Assembly (NCBI GenBank): GCA_950097015.1 | Contig: CATNEN010000030.1 | Location: 4,697,001 to 4,761,000 of the forward strand | Source: Macrostomum hystrix | Lineage: Eukaryota > Platyhelminthes > Macrostomidae | DNA: 64,000 bases | Direction: 5' to 3' | Shown here: in pieces, positions 33,945 to 47,732 of the stretch | Layout of the letters: every line of letters begins with the position of its first letter | Position numbering within the stretch: the stretch's first letter is position 1 | The notes under the pieces: model-generated | The model's input: the letters and a program-made list of their open reading frames with translations, nothing else | The model's database searches: none | What the model was told of the DNA's origin: nothing | Position numbers and translations under genes: made by a program

Positions 33945-35480
33945 AAATCAACGTCAACTGGGGAGTCATCATCAAAATGGGGATCAAGGTAAACTGGGGG
34001 ATAATCGTCAACTGGAGGATCTTGGTAAACTGGGGGATAATTGTCAACTGGGGGATCATTGTCAACTGGGGGATCGTTGTGAACTGGGGGATCATTGTAA
34101 ACTAGGGGGTAATGGTCAACTGGGGGATAATTGTCAACTGGGGAATCATCATCAAATGGGGGATCATGGTCAACTTGGGGATCATTGTCAACTGGGGGAT
34201 CATTGTCAACTGTGGGATCATTGTCAACTGGGGGATCATTGTCAAATGTGGGAACATTGTCAACTGGAGGAACATTGTTAACTGGGGATCATCATCAATG
34301 GGGAGACTTCATCAACTGGGGGATCATTGTGAACTGGGGGATCTTTGTTAACTGGGGGATCATTGTCAACTGGGGGATCATTCTCAACTGGGGGATCATT
34401 GTCAACTGGGGGATCATTGCAAACTGGGGGATCATTGTCAACTGGGGGATCATTTTCAACTGGGGGATCATCATCAACTGGGGGATCATTGTGAACTGGG
34501 GGATCTTTGTCAACTGGGGGATCATTGTCAACTGGGAGATCATTGTCAACTGGGGGATCGTTGTCAACTGGGGGAACTTCATTGTCAACTGGGGATCATT
34601 GTCAACTGGGGGATCATTGTCAACTGGGGGATCATCATCAACTAGGGGATCATTGTCAACTGGGGGTTCATTGTCAACTGTGGTATCATTGTCAACCGGC
34701 GGGATCATTGTCAACTGTGGGATCATTGTCAACTGAGGGATCATTGTCAACTGGGGTATCATTGTCAACTGGGTGATCATCATCAACTGGGGGATCATTG
34801 TCAACTGGGGGAACATTGTCAACTGGAGGAACATTGTTAACTAGGGATCATCATCAATGGGGAGACTTCATCAACTGGGGGATCATTGTGAACTGGGGGA
34901 TCTTTGTTAACTGGGGGATCATTGTCAACTGGGGGATCATTCTCAACTGGGGGATCATTGTCTACTGGGGGATCATTGTCAACTGGGGGATCATTTTCAA
35001 CTGGGGGATCATCATCAACTGGGGGATCATTGTCAACTGGGGGATCATTGTCAACTGGGGGATCATTGTCAACTGTGGGATCATTGTCAACTGGGTGATC
35101 ATCATCAACTGGGGGATCATTGATAACTGGGGGAACATTGTCAACTGGAGGAACATTGTTAACTGGGGATCATCATCAATAGGGAGACTTCATCAACTGG
35201 GGGATCATTGTGAATTGGGGGATCTTTGTTAACTGGGGGATCATTGTTAACTGGGGGATCATTCTCAACTGGGGGATCATTGTCAACTGGGGGATCATTC
35301 TCAACTGGGGGATCATCATCAACTGGGGGATCATCATCAACTGGGGGATCATTGTGAACTGGGGGATCTTTGTCAACTGGGGGATCATTGTCAACTGGGG
35401 GTTCATTGTCAACTGGGGGTTCATTGTCAACTGGGGGATCATTGTCAACTGGGGGATCATTGTCAACTGGGGGTTCATAG
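33945..35480 (+). repeat. 18-bp minisatellite, unit 2
   Basis: Same 18-bp array as in unit 1, with only a few base differences seen (for example ggagatcatgg in unit 1, gggggatcatgg here). It recurs at 37081-38616 and 40217-41752. Confidence 0.9.
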
Positions 35481-35574
35481 TAGCTTTAAAAAGCTGTAAA
35501 TTCAGCTTCTAAAAAGTCTATACTAGACGAATTAAAAGTATTTCTGCTCCCCGAAGGGGGGCAAATCTTGCTAG

Positions 35575-38500
35575 TCCACTATACTAAAAATGAAATGGTT
35601 GGTTGCTTGTAATTGATTTTCTCCCGAACGGCTCAACCGATTTTCACCATTTCTTCACCAAAAGATGCTAAATATGGGGACAATTGTACACGTATTTTTA
35701 TTAAGCTTAACTTTATTGCTAAGGGGATTAAATATTCGAAAAACATGATTTTTCAAAGGTCAAATTCAAAGGTCAAACCACTCACTGCCACTGAATTAGA
35801 ATTGCATCGTCAAATTGCGCAACAACCCCTAGCTGATTGAATTTGAAGCCTGCACTCTGGAGACAAATTGGAAATAAATGTACACAACCAACCGCGAGAC
35901 TGAGTGTACTCTATTTTCTTACTTCATTGTACAAAGCCAGAACTTTGAGAATTCATTTTATAAGGCTGATTTCTGCACCCACTAACCAACAGTCGGAATA
36001 GCCGATGTGTAAGGCACTAGGAATAAGTTAGGCTAGGCTAGGGTTCGATTCTGCACTGCGTCAAATCATTTAGACTAATTTTCAGCCAGTAGTGATTGAA
36101 GATTATTTTGATTTATTTTTTTCATTTCGTAAATAAAATATCATAAATCATAGCAAACCTGAATTTGAATCATGGCAAAAATAGAGCTTGAATCATGGCT
36201 AAACCAGCGTCTGAATCATGGCTAAACCAGAGTCTGAATCATTGCTAAACCAGAGTTTGAATCATGGCTAAACCAGAGTTTGAATCATGGCTAAACCAGA
36301 GTTTGAATCATGGCTAAACCAGAGTTTGAATCATGGCTAAACCAGAGTTTGAATCATGGCTAAACCAGAGTCTGAATCATGGCTAAACCAGAGTTTGAAT
36401 CATGGCTAAACCAGAGTCTGAATCATGGCTTAACCAGAGTTTGAATCATGGCTAAACCAGAGTTTGAATCATGGCTAAACCAGAGTCTGAATCATGGCTA
36501 AACCAGCGTCTGAATCATGGCTAAACCAGAGTTTGAATCATGGCTAAACCAGAGTCTGAATCATGGCTTAACTAGAGTTTGAATCATGGCTAAACCAGAG
36601 TCTGAATCATGGCTAAAGCAGAGTTTGAATCATGGCTAAACCAGAGTCTGAATCATGGCTTAACCAGAGTTTGAATCATGGCTAAACCAGAGTTTGAATC
36701 ATGGCTAAACCAGAGTTTGAATCATGGCTAAACCAGAGTCTGAATCATGGCTAAACCAGAGTTTCAATCATGGCTAAACCAGCGTCTGAATCATGGCTAA
36801 ACCAGCGTCTGAATCATAGCCAACCAGAGTTTGAATCTTGGCTAAACCAGAGTTTGAATCATAGCCAACCAGAGTCTGAATCATGGCAAAACGAGAGTTT
36901 GAATCATGGCTAAAGCAGACTTTAAATCATCACAGCGTCTGAATCATGGCTAAACCAGAGTTTGAATCATGGCTAAATTAGAGTTTGAATCATGGTAAAA
37001 CGAGAGTTTGAATCATAGCCCACCAGGGTTTAAAACATGGCGAAACCTGAGTTTGAATCTTGGCTAACCCAGCGTTTGAAAAATCAACGTCAACTGGGGA
37101 GTCATCATCAAAATGGGGATCAAGGTAAACTGGGGGATAATCGTCAACTGGAGGATCTTGGTAAACTGGGGGATAATTGTCAACTGGGGGATCATTGTCA
37201 ACTGGGGGATCGTTGTGAACTGGGGGATCATTGTAAACTAGGGGGTAATGGTCAACTGGGGGATAATTGTCAACTGGGGAATCATCATCAAATGGGGGAT
37301 CATGGTCAACTTGGGGATCATTGTCAACTGGGGGATCATTGTCAACTGTGGGATCATTGTCAACTGGGGGATCATTGTCAAATGTGGGAACATTGTCAAC
37401 TGGAGGAACATTGTTAACTGGGGATCATCATCAATGGGGAGACTTCATCAACTGGGGGATCATTGTGAACTGGGGGATCTTTGTTAACTGGGGGATCATT
37501 GTCAACTGGGGGATCATTCTCAACTGGGGGATCATTGTCAACTGGGGGATCATTGCAAACTGGGGGATCATTGTCAACTGGGGGATCATTTTCAACTGGG
37601 GGATCATCATCAACTGGGGGATCATTGTGAACTGGGGGATCTTTGTCAACTGGGGGATCATTGTCAACTGGGAGATCATTGTCAACTGGGGGATCGTTGT
37701 CAACTGGGGGAACTTCATTGTCAACTGGGGATCATTGTCAACTGGGGGATCATTGTCAACTGGGGGATCATCATCAACTAGGGGATCATTGTCAACTGGG
37801 GGTTCATTGTCAACTGTGGTATCATTGTCAACCGGCGGGATCATTGTCAACTGTGGGATCATTGTCAACTGAGGGATCATTGTCAACTGGGGTATCATTG
37901 TCAACTGGGTGATCATCATCAACTGGGGGATCATTGTCAACTGGGGGAACATTGTCAACTGGAGGAACATTGTTAACTAGGGATCATCATCAATGGGGAG
38001 ACTTCATCAACTGGGGGATCATTGTGAACTGGGGGATCTTTGTTAACTGGGGGATCATTGTCAACTGGGGGATCATTCTCAACTGGGGGATCATTGTCTA
38101 CTGGGGGATCATTGTCAACTGGGGGATCATTTTCAACTGGGGGATCATCATCAACTGGGGGATCATTGTCAACTGGGGGATCATTGTCAACTGGGGGATC
38201 ATTGTCAACTGTGGGATCATTGTCAACTGGGTGATCATCATCAACTGGGGGATCATTGATAACTGGGGGAACATTGTCAACTGGAGGAACATTGTTAACT
38301 GGGGATCATCATCAATAGGGAGACTTCATCAACTGGGGGATCATTGTGAATTGGGGGATCTTTGTTAACTGGGGGATCATTGTTAACTGGGGGATCATTC
38401 TCAACTGGGGGATCATTGTCAACTGGGGGATCATTCTCAACTGGGGGATCATCATCAACTGGGGGATCATCATCAACTGGGGGATCATTGTGAACTGGGG

Positions 38501-38710
38501 GATCTTTGTCAACTGGGGGATCATTGTCAACTGGGGGTTCATTGTCAACTGGGGGTTCATTGTCAACTGGGGGATCATTGTCAACTGGGGGATCATTGTC
38601 AACTGGGGGTTCATAGTAGCTTTAAAAAGCTGTAAATTCAGCTTCTAAAAAGTCTATACTAGACGAATTAAAAGTATTTCTGCTCCCCGAAGGGGGGCAA
38701 ATCTTGCTAG
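35575..38710 (+). mobile_element. Helitron-like unit 3 (3,136 bp)
   Basis: Starts TC directly after CTAG and ends CTAG at 38707-38710. No difference from units 2 and 4 was noticed. Confidence 0.85.
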
Positions 38711-41700
38711 TCCACTATACTAAAAATGAAATGGTTGGTTGCTTGTAATTGATTTTCTCCCGAACGGCTCAACCGATTTTCACCATTTCTTCACCAAAAG
38801 ATGCTAAATATGGGGACAATTGTACACGTATTTTTATTAAGCTTAACTTTATTGCTAAGGGGATTAAATATTCGAAAAACATGATTTTTCAAAGGTCAAA
38901 TTCAAAGGTCAAACCACTCACTGCCACTGAATTAGAATTGCATCGTCAAATTGCGCAACAACCCCTAGCTGATTGAATTTGAAGCCTGCACTCTGGAGAC
39001 AAATTGGAAATAAATGTACACAACCAACCGCGAGACTGAGTGTACTCTATTTTCTTACTTCATTGTACAAAGCCAGAACTTTGAGAATTCATTTTATAAG
39101 GCTGATTTCTGCACCCACTAACCAACAGTCGGAATAGCCGATGTGTAAGGCACTAGGAATAAGTTAGGCTAGGCTAGGGTTCGATTCTGCACTGCGTCAA
39201 ATCATTTAGACTAATTTTCAGCCAGTAGTGATTGAAGATTATTTTGATTTATTTTTTTCATTTCGTAAATAAAATATCATAAATCATAGCAAACCTGAAT
39301 TTGAATCATGGCAAAAATAGAGCTTGAATCATGGCTAAACCAGCGTCTGAATCATGGCTAAACCAGAGTCTGAATCATTGCTAAACCAGAGTTTGAATCA
39401 TGGCTAAACCAGAGTTTGAATCATGGCTAAACCAGAGTTTGAATCATGGCTAAACCAGAGTTTGAATCATGGCTAAACCAGAGTTTGAATCATGGCTAAA
39501 CCAGAGTCTGAATCATGGCTAAACCAGAGTTTGAATCATGGCTAAACCAGAGTCTGAATCATGGCTTAACCAGAGTTTGAATCATGGCTAAACCAGAGTT
39601 TGAATCATGGCTAAACCAGAGTCTGAATCATGGCTAAACCAGCGTCTGAATCATGGCTAAACCAGAGTTTGAATCATGGCTAAACCAGAGTCTGAATCAT
39701 GGCTTAACTAGAGTTTGAATCATGGCTAAACCAGAGTCTGAATCATGGCTAAAGCAGAGTTTGAATCATGGCTAAACCAGAGTCTGAATCATGGCTTAAC
39801 CAGAGTTTGAATCATGGCTAAACCAGAGTTTGAATCATGGCTAAACCAGAGTTTGAATCATGGCTAAACCAGAGTCTGAATCATGGCTAAACCAGAGTTT
39901 CAATCATGGCTAAACCAGCGTCTGAATCATGGCTAAACCAGCGTCTGAATCATAGCCAACCAGAGTTTGAATCTTGGCTAAACCAGAGTTTGAATCATAG
40001 CCAACCAGAGTCTGAATCATGGCAAAACGAGAGTTTGAATCATGGCTAAAGCAGACTTTAAATCATCACAGCGTCTGAATCATGGCTAAACCAGAGTTTG
40101 AATCATGGCTAAATTAGAGTTTGAATCATGGTAAAACGAGAGTTTGAATCATAGCCCACCAGGGTTTAAAACATGGCGAAACCTGAGTTTGAATCTTGGC
40201 TAACCCAGCGTTTGAAAAATCAACGTCAACTGGGGAGTCATCATCAAAATGGGGATCAAGGTAAACTGGGGGATAATCGTCAACTGGAGGATCTTGGTAA
40301 ACTGGGGGATAATTGTCAACTGGGGGATCATTGTCAACTGGGGGATCGTTGTGAACTGGGGGATCATTGTAAACTAGGGGGTAATGGTCAACTGGGGGAT
40401 AATTGTCAACTGGGGAATCATCATCAAATGGGGGATCATGGTCAACTTGGGGATCATTGTCAACTGGGGGATCATTGTCAACTGTGGGATCATTGTCAAC
40501 TGGGGGATCATTGTCAAATGTGGGAACATTGTCAACTGGAGGAACATTGTTAACTGGGGATCATCATCAATGGGGAGACTTCATCAACTGGGGGATCATT
40601 GTGAACTGGGGGATCTTTGTTAACTGGGGGATCATTGTCAACTGGGGGATCATTCTCAACTGGGGGATCATTGTCAACTGGGGGATCATTGCAAACTGGG
40701 GGATCATTGTCAACTGGGGGATCATTTTCAACTGGGGGATCATCATCAACTGGGGGATCATTGTGAACTGGGGGATCTTTGTCAACTGGGGGATCATTGT
40801 CAACTGGGAGATCATTGTCAACTGGGGGATCGTTGTCAACTGGGGGAACTTCATTGTCAACTGGGGATCATTGTCAACTGGGGGATCATTGTCAACTGGG
40901 GGATCATCATCAACTAGGGGATCATTGTCAACTGGGGGTTCATTGTCAACTGTGGTATCATTGTCAACCGGCGGGATCATTGTCAACTGTGGGATCATTG
41001 TCAACTGAGGGATCATTGTCAACTGGGGTATCATTGTCAACTGGGTGATCATCATCAACTGGGGGATCATTGTCAACTGGGGGAACATTGTCAACTGGAG
41101 GAACATTGTTAACTAGGGATCATCATCAATGGGGAGACTTCATCAACTGGGGGATCATTGTGAACTGGGGGATCTTTGTTAACTGGGGGATCATTGTCAA
41201 CTGGGGGATCATTCTCAACTGGGGGATCATTGTCTACTGGGGGATCATTGTCAACTGGGGGATCATTTTCAACTGGGGGATCATCATCAACTGGGGGATC
41301 ATTGTCAACTGGGGGATCATTGTCAACTGGGGGATCATTGTCAACTGTGGGATCATTGTCAACTGGGTGATCATCATCAACTGGGGGATCATTGATAACT
41401 GGGGGAACATTGTCAACTGGAGGAACATTGTTAACTGGGGATCATCATCAATAGGGAGACTTCATCAACTGGGGGATCATTGTGAATTGGGGGATCTTTG
41501 TTAACTGGGGGATCATTGTTAACTGGGGGATCATTCTCAACTGGGGGATCATTGTCAACTGGGGGATCATTCTCAACTGGGGGATCATCATCAACTGGGG
41601 GATCATCATCAACTGGGGGATCATTGTGAACTGGGGGATCTTTGTCAACTGGGGGATCATTGTCAACTGGGGGTTCATTGTCAACTGGGGGTTCATTGTC

Positions 41701-41846
41701 AACTGGGGGATCATTGTCAACTGGGGGATCATTGTCAACTGGGGGTTCATAGTAGCTTTAAAAAGCTGTAAATTCAGCTTCTAAAAAGTCTATACTAGAC
41801 GAATTAAAAGTATTTCTGCTCCCCGAAGGGGGGCAAATCTTGCTAG
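38711..41846 (+). mobile_element. Helitron-like unit 4 (3,136 bp)
   Basis: Starts TC directly after CTAG and ends CTAG at 41843-41846. No difference from units 2 and 3 was noticed. Confidence 0.85.
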
Positions 41847-42429
41847 TCCACTATACTAAAAATGAAATGGTTGGTTGCTTGTAATTGATTTTCTCCCGAA
41901 CGGCTCAACCGATTTTCACCATTTCTTCACCAAAAGATGCTAAATATGGGGACAATTGTACACGTATTTTTATTAAGCTTAACTTTATTGCTAAGGGGAT
42001 TAAATATTCGAAAAACATGATTTTTCAAAGGTCAAATTCAAAGGTCAAACCACTCACTGCCACTGAATTAGAATTGCATCGTCAAATTGCGCAACAACCC
42101 CTAGCTGATTGAATTTGAAGCCTGCACTCTGGAGACAAATTGGAAATAAATGTACACAACCAACCGCGAGACTGAGTGTACTCTATTTTCTTACTTCATT
42201 GTACAAAGCCAGAACTTTGAGAATTCATTTTATAAGGCTGATTTCTGCACCCACTAACCAACAGTCGGAATAGCCGATGTGTAAGGCACTAGGAATAAGT
42301 TAGGCTAGGCTAGGGTTCGATTCTGCACTGCGTCAAATCATTTAGACTAATTTTCAGCCAGTAGTGATTGAAGATTATTTTGATTTATTTTTTTCATTTC
42401 GTAAATAAAATATCATAAATCATAGCAAA

Positions 42430-45400
42430 CCTGAATTTGAATCATGGCAAAAATAGAGCTTGAATCATGGCTAAACCAGCGTCTGAATCATGGCTAAACC
42501 AGAGTCTGAATCATTGCTAAACCAGAGTTTGAATCATGGCTAAACCAGAGTTTGAATCATGGCTAAACCAGAGTTTGAATCATGGCTAAACCAGAGTTTG
42601 AATCATGGCTAAACCAGAGTTTGAATCATGGCTAAACCAGAGTCTGAATCATGGCTAAACCAGAGTTTGAATCATGGCTAAACCAGAGTCTGAATCATGG
42701 CTTAACCAGAGTTTGAATCATGGCTAAACCAGAGTTTGAATCATGGCTAAACCAGAGTCTGAATCATGGCTAAACCAGCGTCTGAATCATGGCTAAACCA
42801 GAGTTTGAATCATGGCTAAACCAGAGTCTGAATCATGGCTTAACTAGAGTTTGAATCATGGCTAAACCAGAGTCTGAATCATGGCTAAACCAGCGTCTGA
42901 ATCATGGCTAAAGCAGAGTTTGAATCATGGCTAAACCAGAGTCTGAATCATGGCTTAACCAGAGTTTGAATCATGGCTAAACCAGAGTTTGAATCATGGC
43001 TAAACCAGAGTTTGAATCATGGCTAAACCAGAGTTTGAATCATGGCTAAACCAGAGTTTGAGTCATGGCTAAACCAGAGTCTGAATCATGGCTAAACCAA
43101 CGTTTGAATCATGGCTAACCTAGAGTCTGAATCATGGCTAAACCATAGTCTGAATCATTGCTAAAATAGAGTCTGAATCATGGCTAAACCAGAGTCTGAA
43201 TCATGGCTAAACCAGAGTCTGAATCATGGCTAAACTAGAGTCTGAATCATGGCTAAACCAGAGTCTGAATCATGGCTAAACTAGAGTCTGAATCATGGCT
43301 AAACCAGAGTTTGAACCATGGCTAAACCAGAGTTTGAATCATGGCTAAACCAGCGTCTGAATCATGGCTAAACCAGCGTCTGAATCATGGCTAAACCAGA
43401 GTTTGAATCATGGCTAAACCAGAGTCTGAATATTGGCAACACCAGAGTTTGAATCATGGCTAAACCAGCGTCTGAATCATGGCTAAAGCAGAGTTTGAAT
43501 CATGGCTAAACCAGAGTCTGAATCATGGCTTAACCAGAGTTTGAATCATGGCTAAACCAGAGTTTGAATCATGGCTAAACCAGAGTTTGAATCATGGCTA
43601 AACCAGAGTTTGAATCATGGCTAAACCAGAGTTTGAGTCATGGCTAAACCAGAGTCTGAATCATGGCTAAACCAACGTTTGAATCATGGCTAACCTAGAG
43701 TCTGAATCATGGCTAAACCATAGTCTGAATCATTGCTAAAATAGAGTCTGAATCATGGCTAAACCAGAGTCTGAATCATGGCTAAACCAGAGTCTGAATC
43801 ATGGCTAAACTAGAGTCTGAATCATGGCTAAACCAGAGTCTGAATCATGGCTAAACTAGAGTCTGAATCATGGCTAAACCAGAGTTTGAACCATGGCTAA
43901 ACCAGAGTTTGAATCATGGCTAAACCAGCGTCTGAATCATGGCTAAACCAGCGTCTGAATCATGGCTAAACCAGAGTTTGAATCATGGCTAAACCAGAGT
44001 TTGAATATTGGCAACACCAGAGTTTGAATCATGGCTAAACCAGCGTCTGAATCATGGCTAAACCAGAGTTTGAATCATGGCTAAACCAGAGACTAAATCA
44101 TGGCTAAACCATCATCATCAGCATGGCTAAACTAGAGTTTGAATCATGGCTAAACCATCATCATCAGCATGGCTAAACTAGAGTTTGAATCATGGCTAAA
44201 CCAGAGTTTGAATAATGGCTACACCAGAGTTTGAATAATGGCTAAACCAGATCTTGAATCATGGCTAAACTAGAGTTTGAATCATGGCTAAACCAGAGTC
44301 TGAATCATGGCTAAACCAGCGTCTGAATCATGGCTAAAGCAGAGTTTGAATCATGGCTAAACCAGAGTCTGAATCATGGCTTAACCAGAGTTTGAATCAT
44401 GGCTAAACCAGAGTTTGAATCATGGCTAAACCAGAGTTTGAATCATGGCTAAACCAGATCTTGAATCATGGCTAAACTAGAGTTTGAATCATGGCTAAAC
44501 CAGAGTCTGAATCATGGCTAAACCAGCGTCTGAATCATGGCTAAACCAGAGTTTGAATCATGGCTAAACCAGAGTCTGAATCATGGCTTAACCAGAGTTT
44601 GAATCATGGCTAAGCCAGAGTTTGAATCATGGCTAAACCAGAGTTTGAATCATGGCTAAACCAGATCTTGAATCATGGCTAAACTAGAGTTTGAATCTTG
44701 GCTAAACCAGAGTCTGAATCATGGCTAAACCAGCGTCTGAATCATGGCTAAAGCAGAGTTTGAATCATGGCTAAACCAGAGTCTGAATCATGGCTAAACC
44801 AGAGTCTGAATCATGGCTAAACCAGAGTTTGAATCATGGCTAAACCAGAGTTTGAATCATGGCTTAACCAGAGTTTGAATCATGGCTAAACCAGAGTTTG
44901 AATCATGGCTAAACCAGAGTTTGAATCATGGCTAAACCAGAGTTTGAATCATGGCTAAACCAGAGTTTGAGTCATGGCTAAACCAGAGTCTGAATCATGG
45001 CTAAACCAACGTTTGAATCATGGCTAACCTAGAGTCTGAATCATGGCTAAACCATAGTCTGAATCATTGCTAAAATAGAGTCTGAATCATGGCTAAACCA
45101 GAGTTTGAATCATGGCTAAACCAGATCTTGAATCATGGCTAAACTAGAGTTTGAATCATGGCTAAACCAGAGTCTGAATCATGGCTAAACCAGCGTCTGA
45201 ATCATGGCTAAAGCAGAGTTTGAATCATGGCTAAACCAGAGTCTGAATCATGGCTAAACCAGAGTCGGAATCATGGCTAAACCAGAGTTTGAATCATGGC
45301 TAAACCAGAGTTTGAATCATGGCTTAACCAGAGTTTGAATCATGGCTAAACCAGAGTTTGAATCATGGCTAAACCAGAGTTTGAATCATGGCTAAACCAG

Positions 45401-46470
45401 AGTTTGAATCATGGCTAAACCAGAGTTTGAGTCATGGCTAAACCAGAGTCTGAATCATGGCTAAACCAACGTTTGAATCATGGCTAACCTAGAGTCTGAA
45501 TCATGGCTAAACCATAGTCTGAATCATTGCTAAAATAGAGTCTGAATCATGGCTAAACCAGAGTCTGAATCATGGCTAAACCAGAGTCTGAATCATGGCT
45601 AAACTAGAGTCTGAATCATGGCTAAACCAGAGTCTGAATCATGGCTAAACTAGAGTCTGAATCATGGCTAAACCAGAGTTTGAACCATGGCTAAACCAGA
45701 GTTTGAATCATGGCTAAACCAGCGTCTGAATCATGGCTAAACCAGCGTCTGAATCATGGCTAAACCAGAGTTTGAATCATGGCTAAACCAGAGTTTGAAT
45801 ATTGGCAACACCAGAGTTTGAATCATGGCTAAACCAGCGTCTGAATCATGGCTAAACCAGAGTTTGAATCATGGCTAAACCAGAGACTAAATCATGGCTA
45901 AACCATCATCATCAGCATGGCTAAACTAGAGTTTGAATCATGGCTAAACCATCATCATCAGCATGGCTAAACTAGAGTTTGAATCATGGCTAAACCAGAG
46001 TTTGAATAATGGCTACACCAGAGTTTGAATCATGGCTAAACCAGAGTCTGAATCATGGCTAAACTAGAGTTTGAATCATGGCTAAACCAGAGTTTGAATA
46101 ATGGCTACACCAGAGTTTGAATCATGGCTAAACCAGAGTCTGAATCATGGCTAAACCAGAGTTTGAATCTTGGCTAAACCAGAGTTTCAATCATGGCTAA
46201 CCCAGCGTTTGAATCATGGCTAAACCAGAGTTTGAATCATGGCAAAAACCGAGTTTCAATCATGGCTAACCCAGCGTTTGAATCATGGCTAAACCAGAGT
46301 TTGAATCATAGCCAACCAGAGTTTGAATCTTGGCTAAACCAGAGTTTGAATCATAGCCAACCAGAGTCTGAATCATGGCAAAACGAGAGTTTGAATCATA
46401 GCCCACCAGGGTTTAAAACATGGCGAAACCTGAGTTTGAATCTTGGCTAACCCAGCGTTTGAAAAATCAA
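42430..46470 (+). repeat. Expanded 23-bp minisatellite with higher-order repeats, unit 5
   Basis: About 4 kb of the 23-bp repeat. A marked segment (taacctagagtctgaatc then ccatagtctgaatcattg) recurs near 43107, 43688, 45024 and 45485, so blocks of many units have been duplicated together. Pairs of catcatcatcagcatgg interruptions occur near 44110-44170 and 45905-45965. Confidence 0.9.
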
Positions 46471-46471
46471 C

Positions 46472-47732
46472 GTCAACTGGGGAGTCATCATCAAAATGGG
46501 GATCATGGTGAACTGGGGGATCATGGTAAACTGGGGGATAATTGTCGACTGGGGGATCATTGTCAACTGGGGGATCATTGTCAACTGGGGGATCATTGTC
46601 AACTGGGGGATCATTGTCAACTGGGGGATCATTGTCAAATGGGGGATCATTGTCAACTGGGGGATCTTTGTCAACTGGGGGTTCATTGTCAACTGGGGGT
46701 TCATTGTCAACTGGGGGATCATTGTCAACTGGGGGATCATTGTGAACTGAGAGATCATTGTCAACTGGGGGGTAATGGTCAACTGGGGGATAATTGTCAA
46801 CTGGGGAATCATCATCAACTGGGGATCATCATCAACTGGGGGATCATTGAGAACTGGGGGATCTTTGTCAACTGGGGGATCATTGTGAACTGGGGGATCT
46901 TTGTCAACTGGGGGATCATTGTATACTGTGGGATCATTGTCAACTGGGGGATCATTGTCAACTGGGGGATCATTGTCAACTGGGGGATCGTTGTCAACTG
47001 GGGGATCATTGTCAACTGGGGGAACATTGTCAACTGGAGGAACATTGTTAACTAGGGATCATCATCAATGGGGAGACTTCATCAACTGGGGGACCATTGT
47101 GAACTGGGGGATCTTTGTTAACTGGGGGATCATTGTCAACTGGGGGATCATTCTCAACTGGGGGATCATTGTCAACTGGGGGATCATTTTCAACTGGGGG
47201 ATCATCATCAACTGGAGGATCATTGTCAACTGGGGGATCATTGTCAACTGGGGGATCATTGTCAACTGGGGGATCATTGTCAACTGGGTGATCATCATCA
47301 ACTGGGGGATCATTGTCAACTGGGGGAACATTGTCAAATGGAGGAACATTGTTAACTGGGGATCATCATCAATGGGGAGACTTCATCAACTGGGGGATCA
47401 TTGTGAACTGGGGGATCTTTGTTAACTGGGGGATCATTGTCAACTGGGGGATCATTGTCAACTGGGGGATCATTTTCAACTGGGGGATCATCATCAACTG
47501 GGGGATCATCATCAACTGGGTGATCATTGTGAACTGGGGGATCTTTGTCAACTGGGGGATCATTGTCAACTGTGGGATCATTGTCAACTGGGGGATCATT
47601 GTCAAATGGGGGATCATTGTCAACTGGGGGATCGTTGTCAACTGGGGGTTCATTGTCAACTGGGGGTTCATTGTCAACTGGGGGATCATTGTCAACTGGG
47701 GGATCATTGTCAACTGGGGGTTCATTGTAGCT
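46472..47732 (+). repeat. 18-bp minisatellite, unit 5
   Basis: Shorter version of the gggggatcattgtcaact array, with its own order of variants, ending at the unit 5 3' module. Confidence 0.9.

Larger units (their letters stand above)
32439..35574 (+). mobile_element. Helitron-like unit 2 (3,136 bp)
   Basis: Starts TCCACTATACTA directly after the CTAG of unit 1 and ends CTAG at 35571-35574. The conceptual translations of its frames match those of units 3 and 4. Confidence 0.85.

Noticed and set aside
28675-46470. Regular 23-bp repeats considered as a CRISPR array
   Set aside because: There are no unique spacers; the repeats are directly contiguous in an animal genome, so this is a minisatellite.
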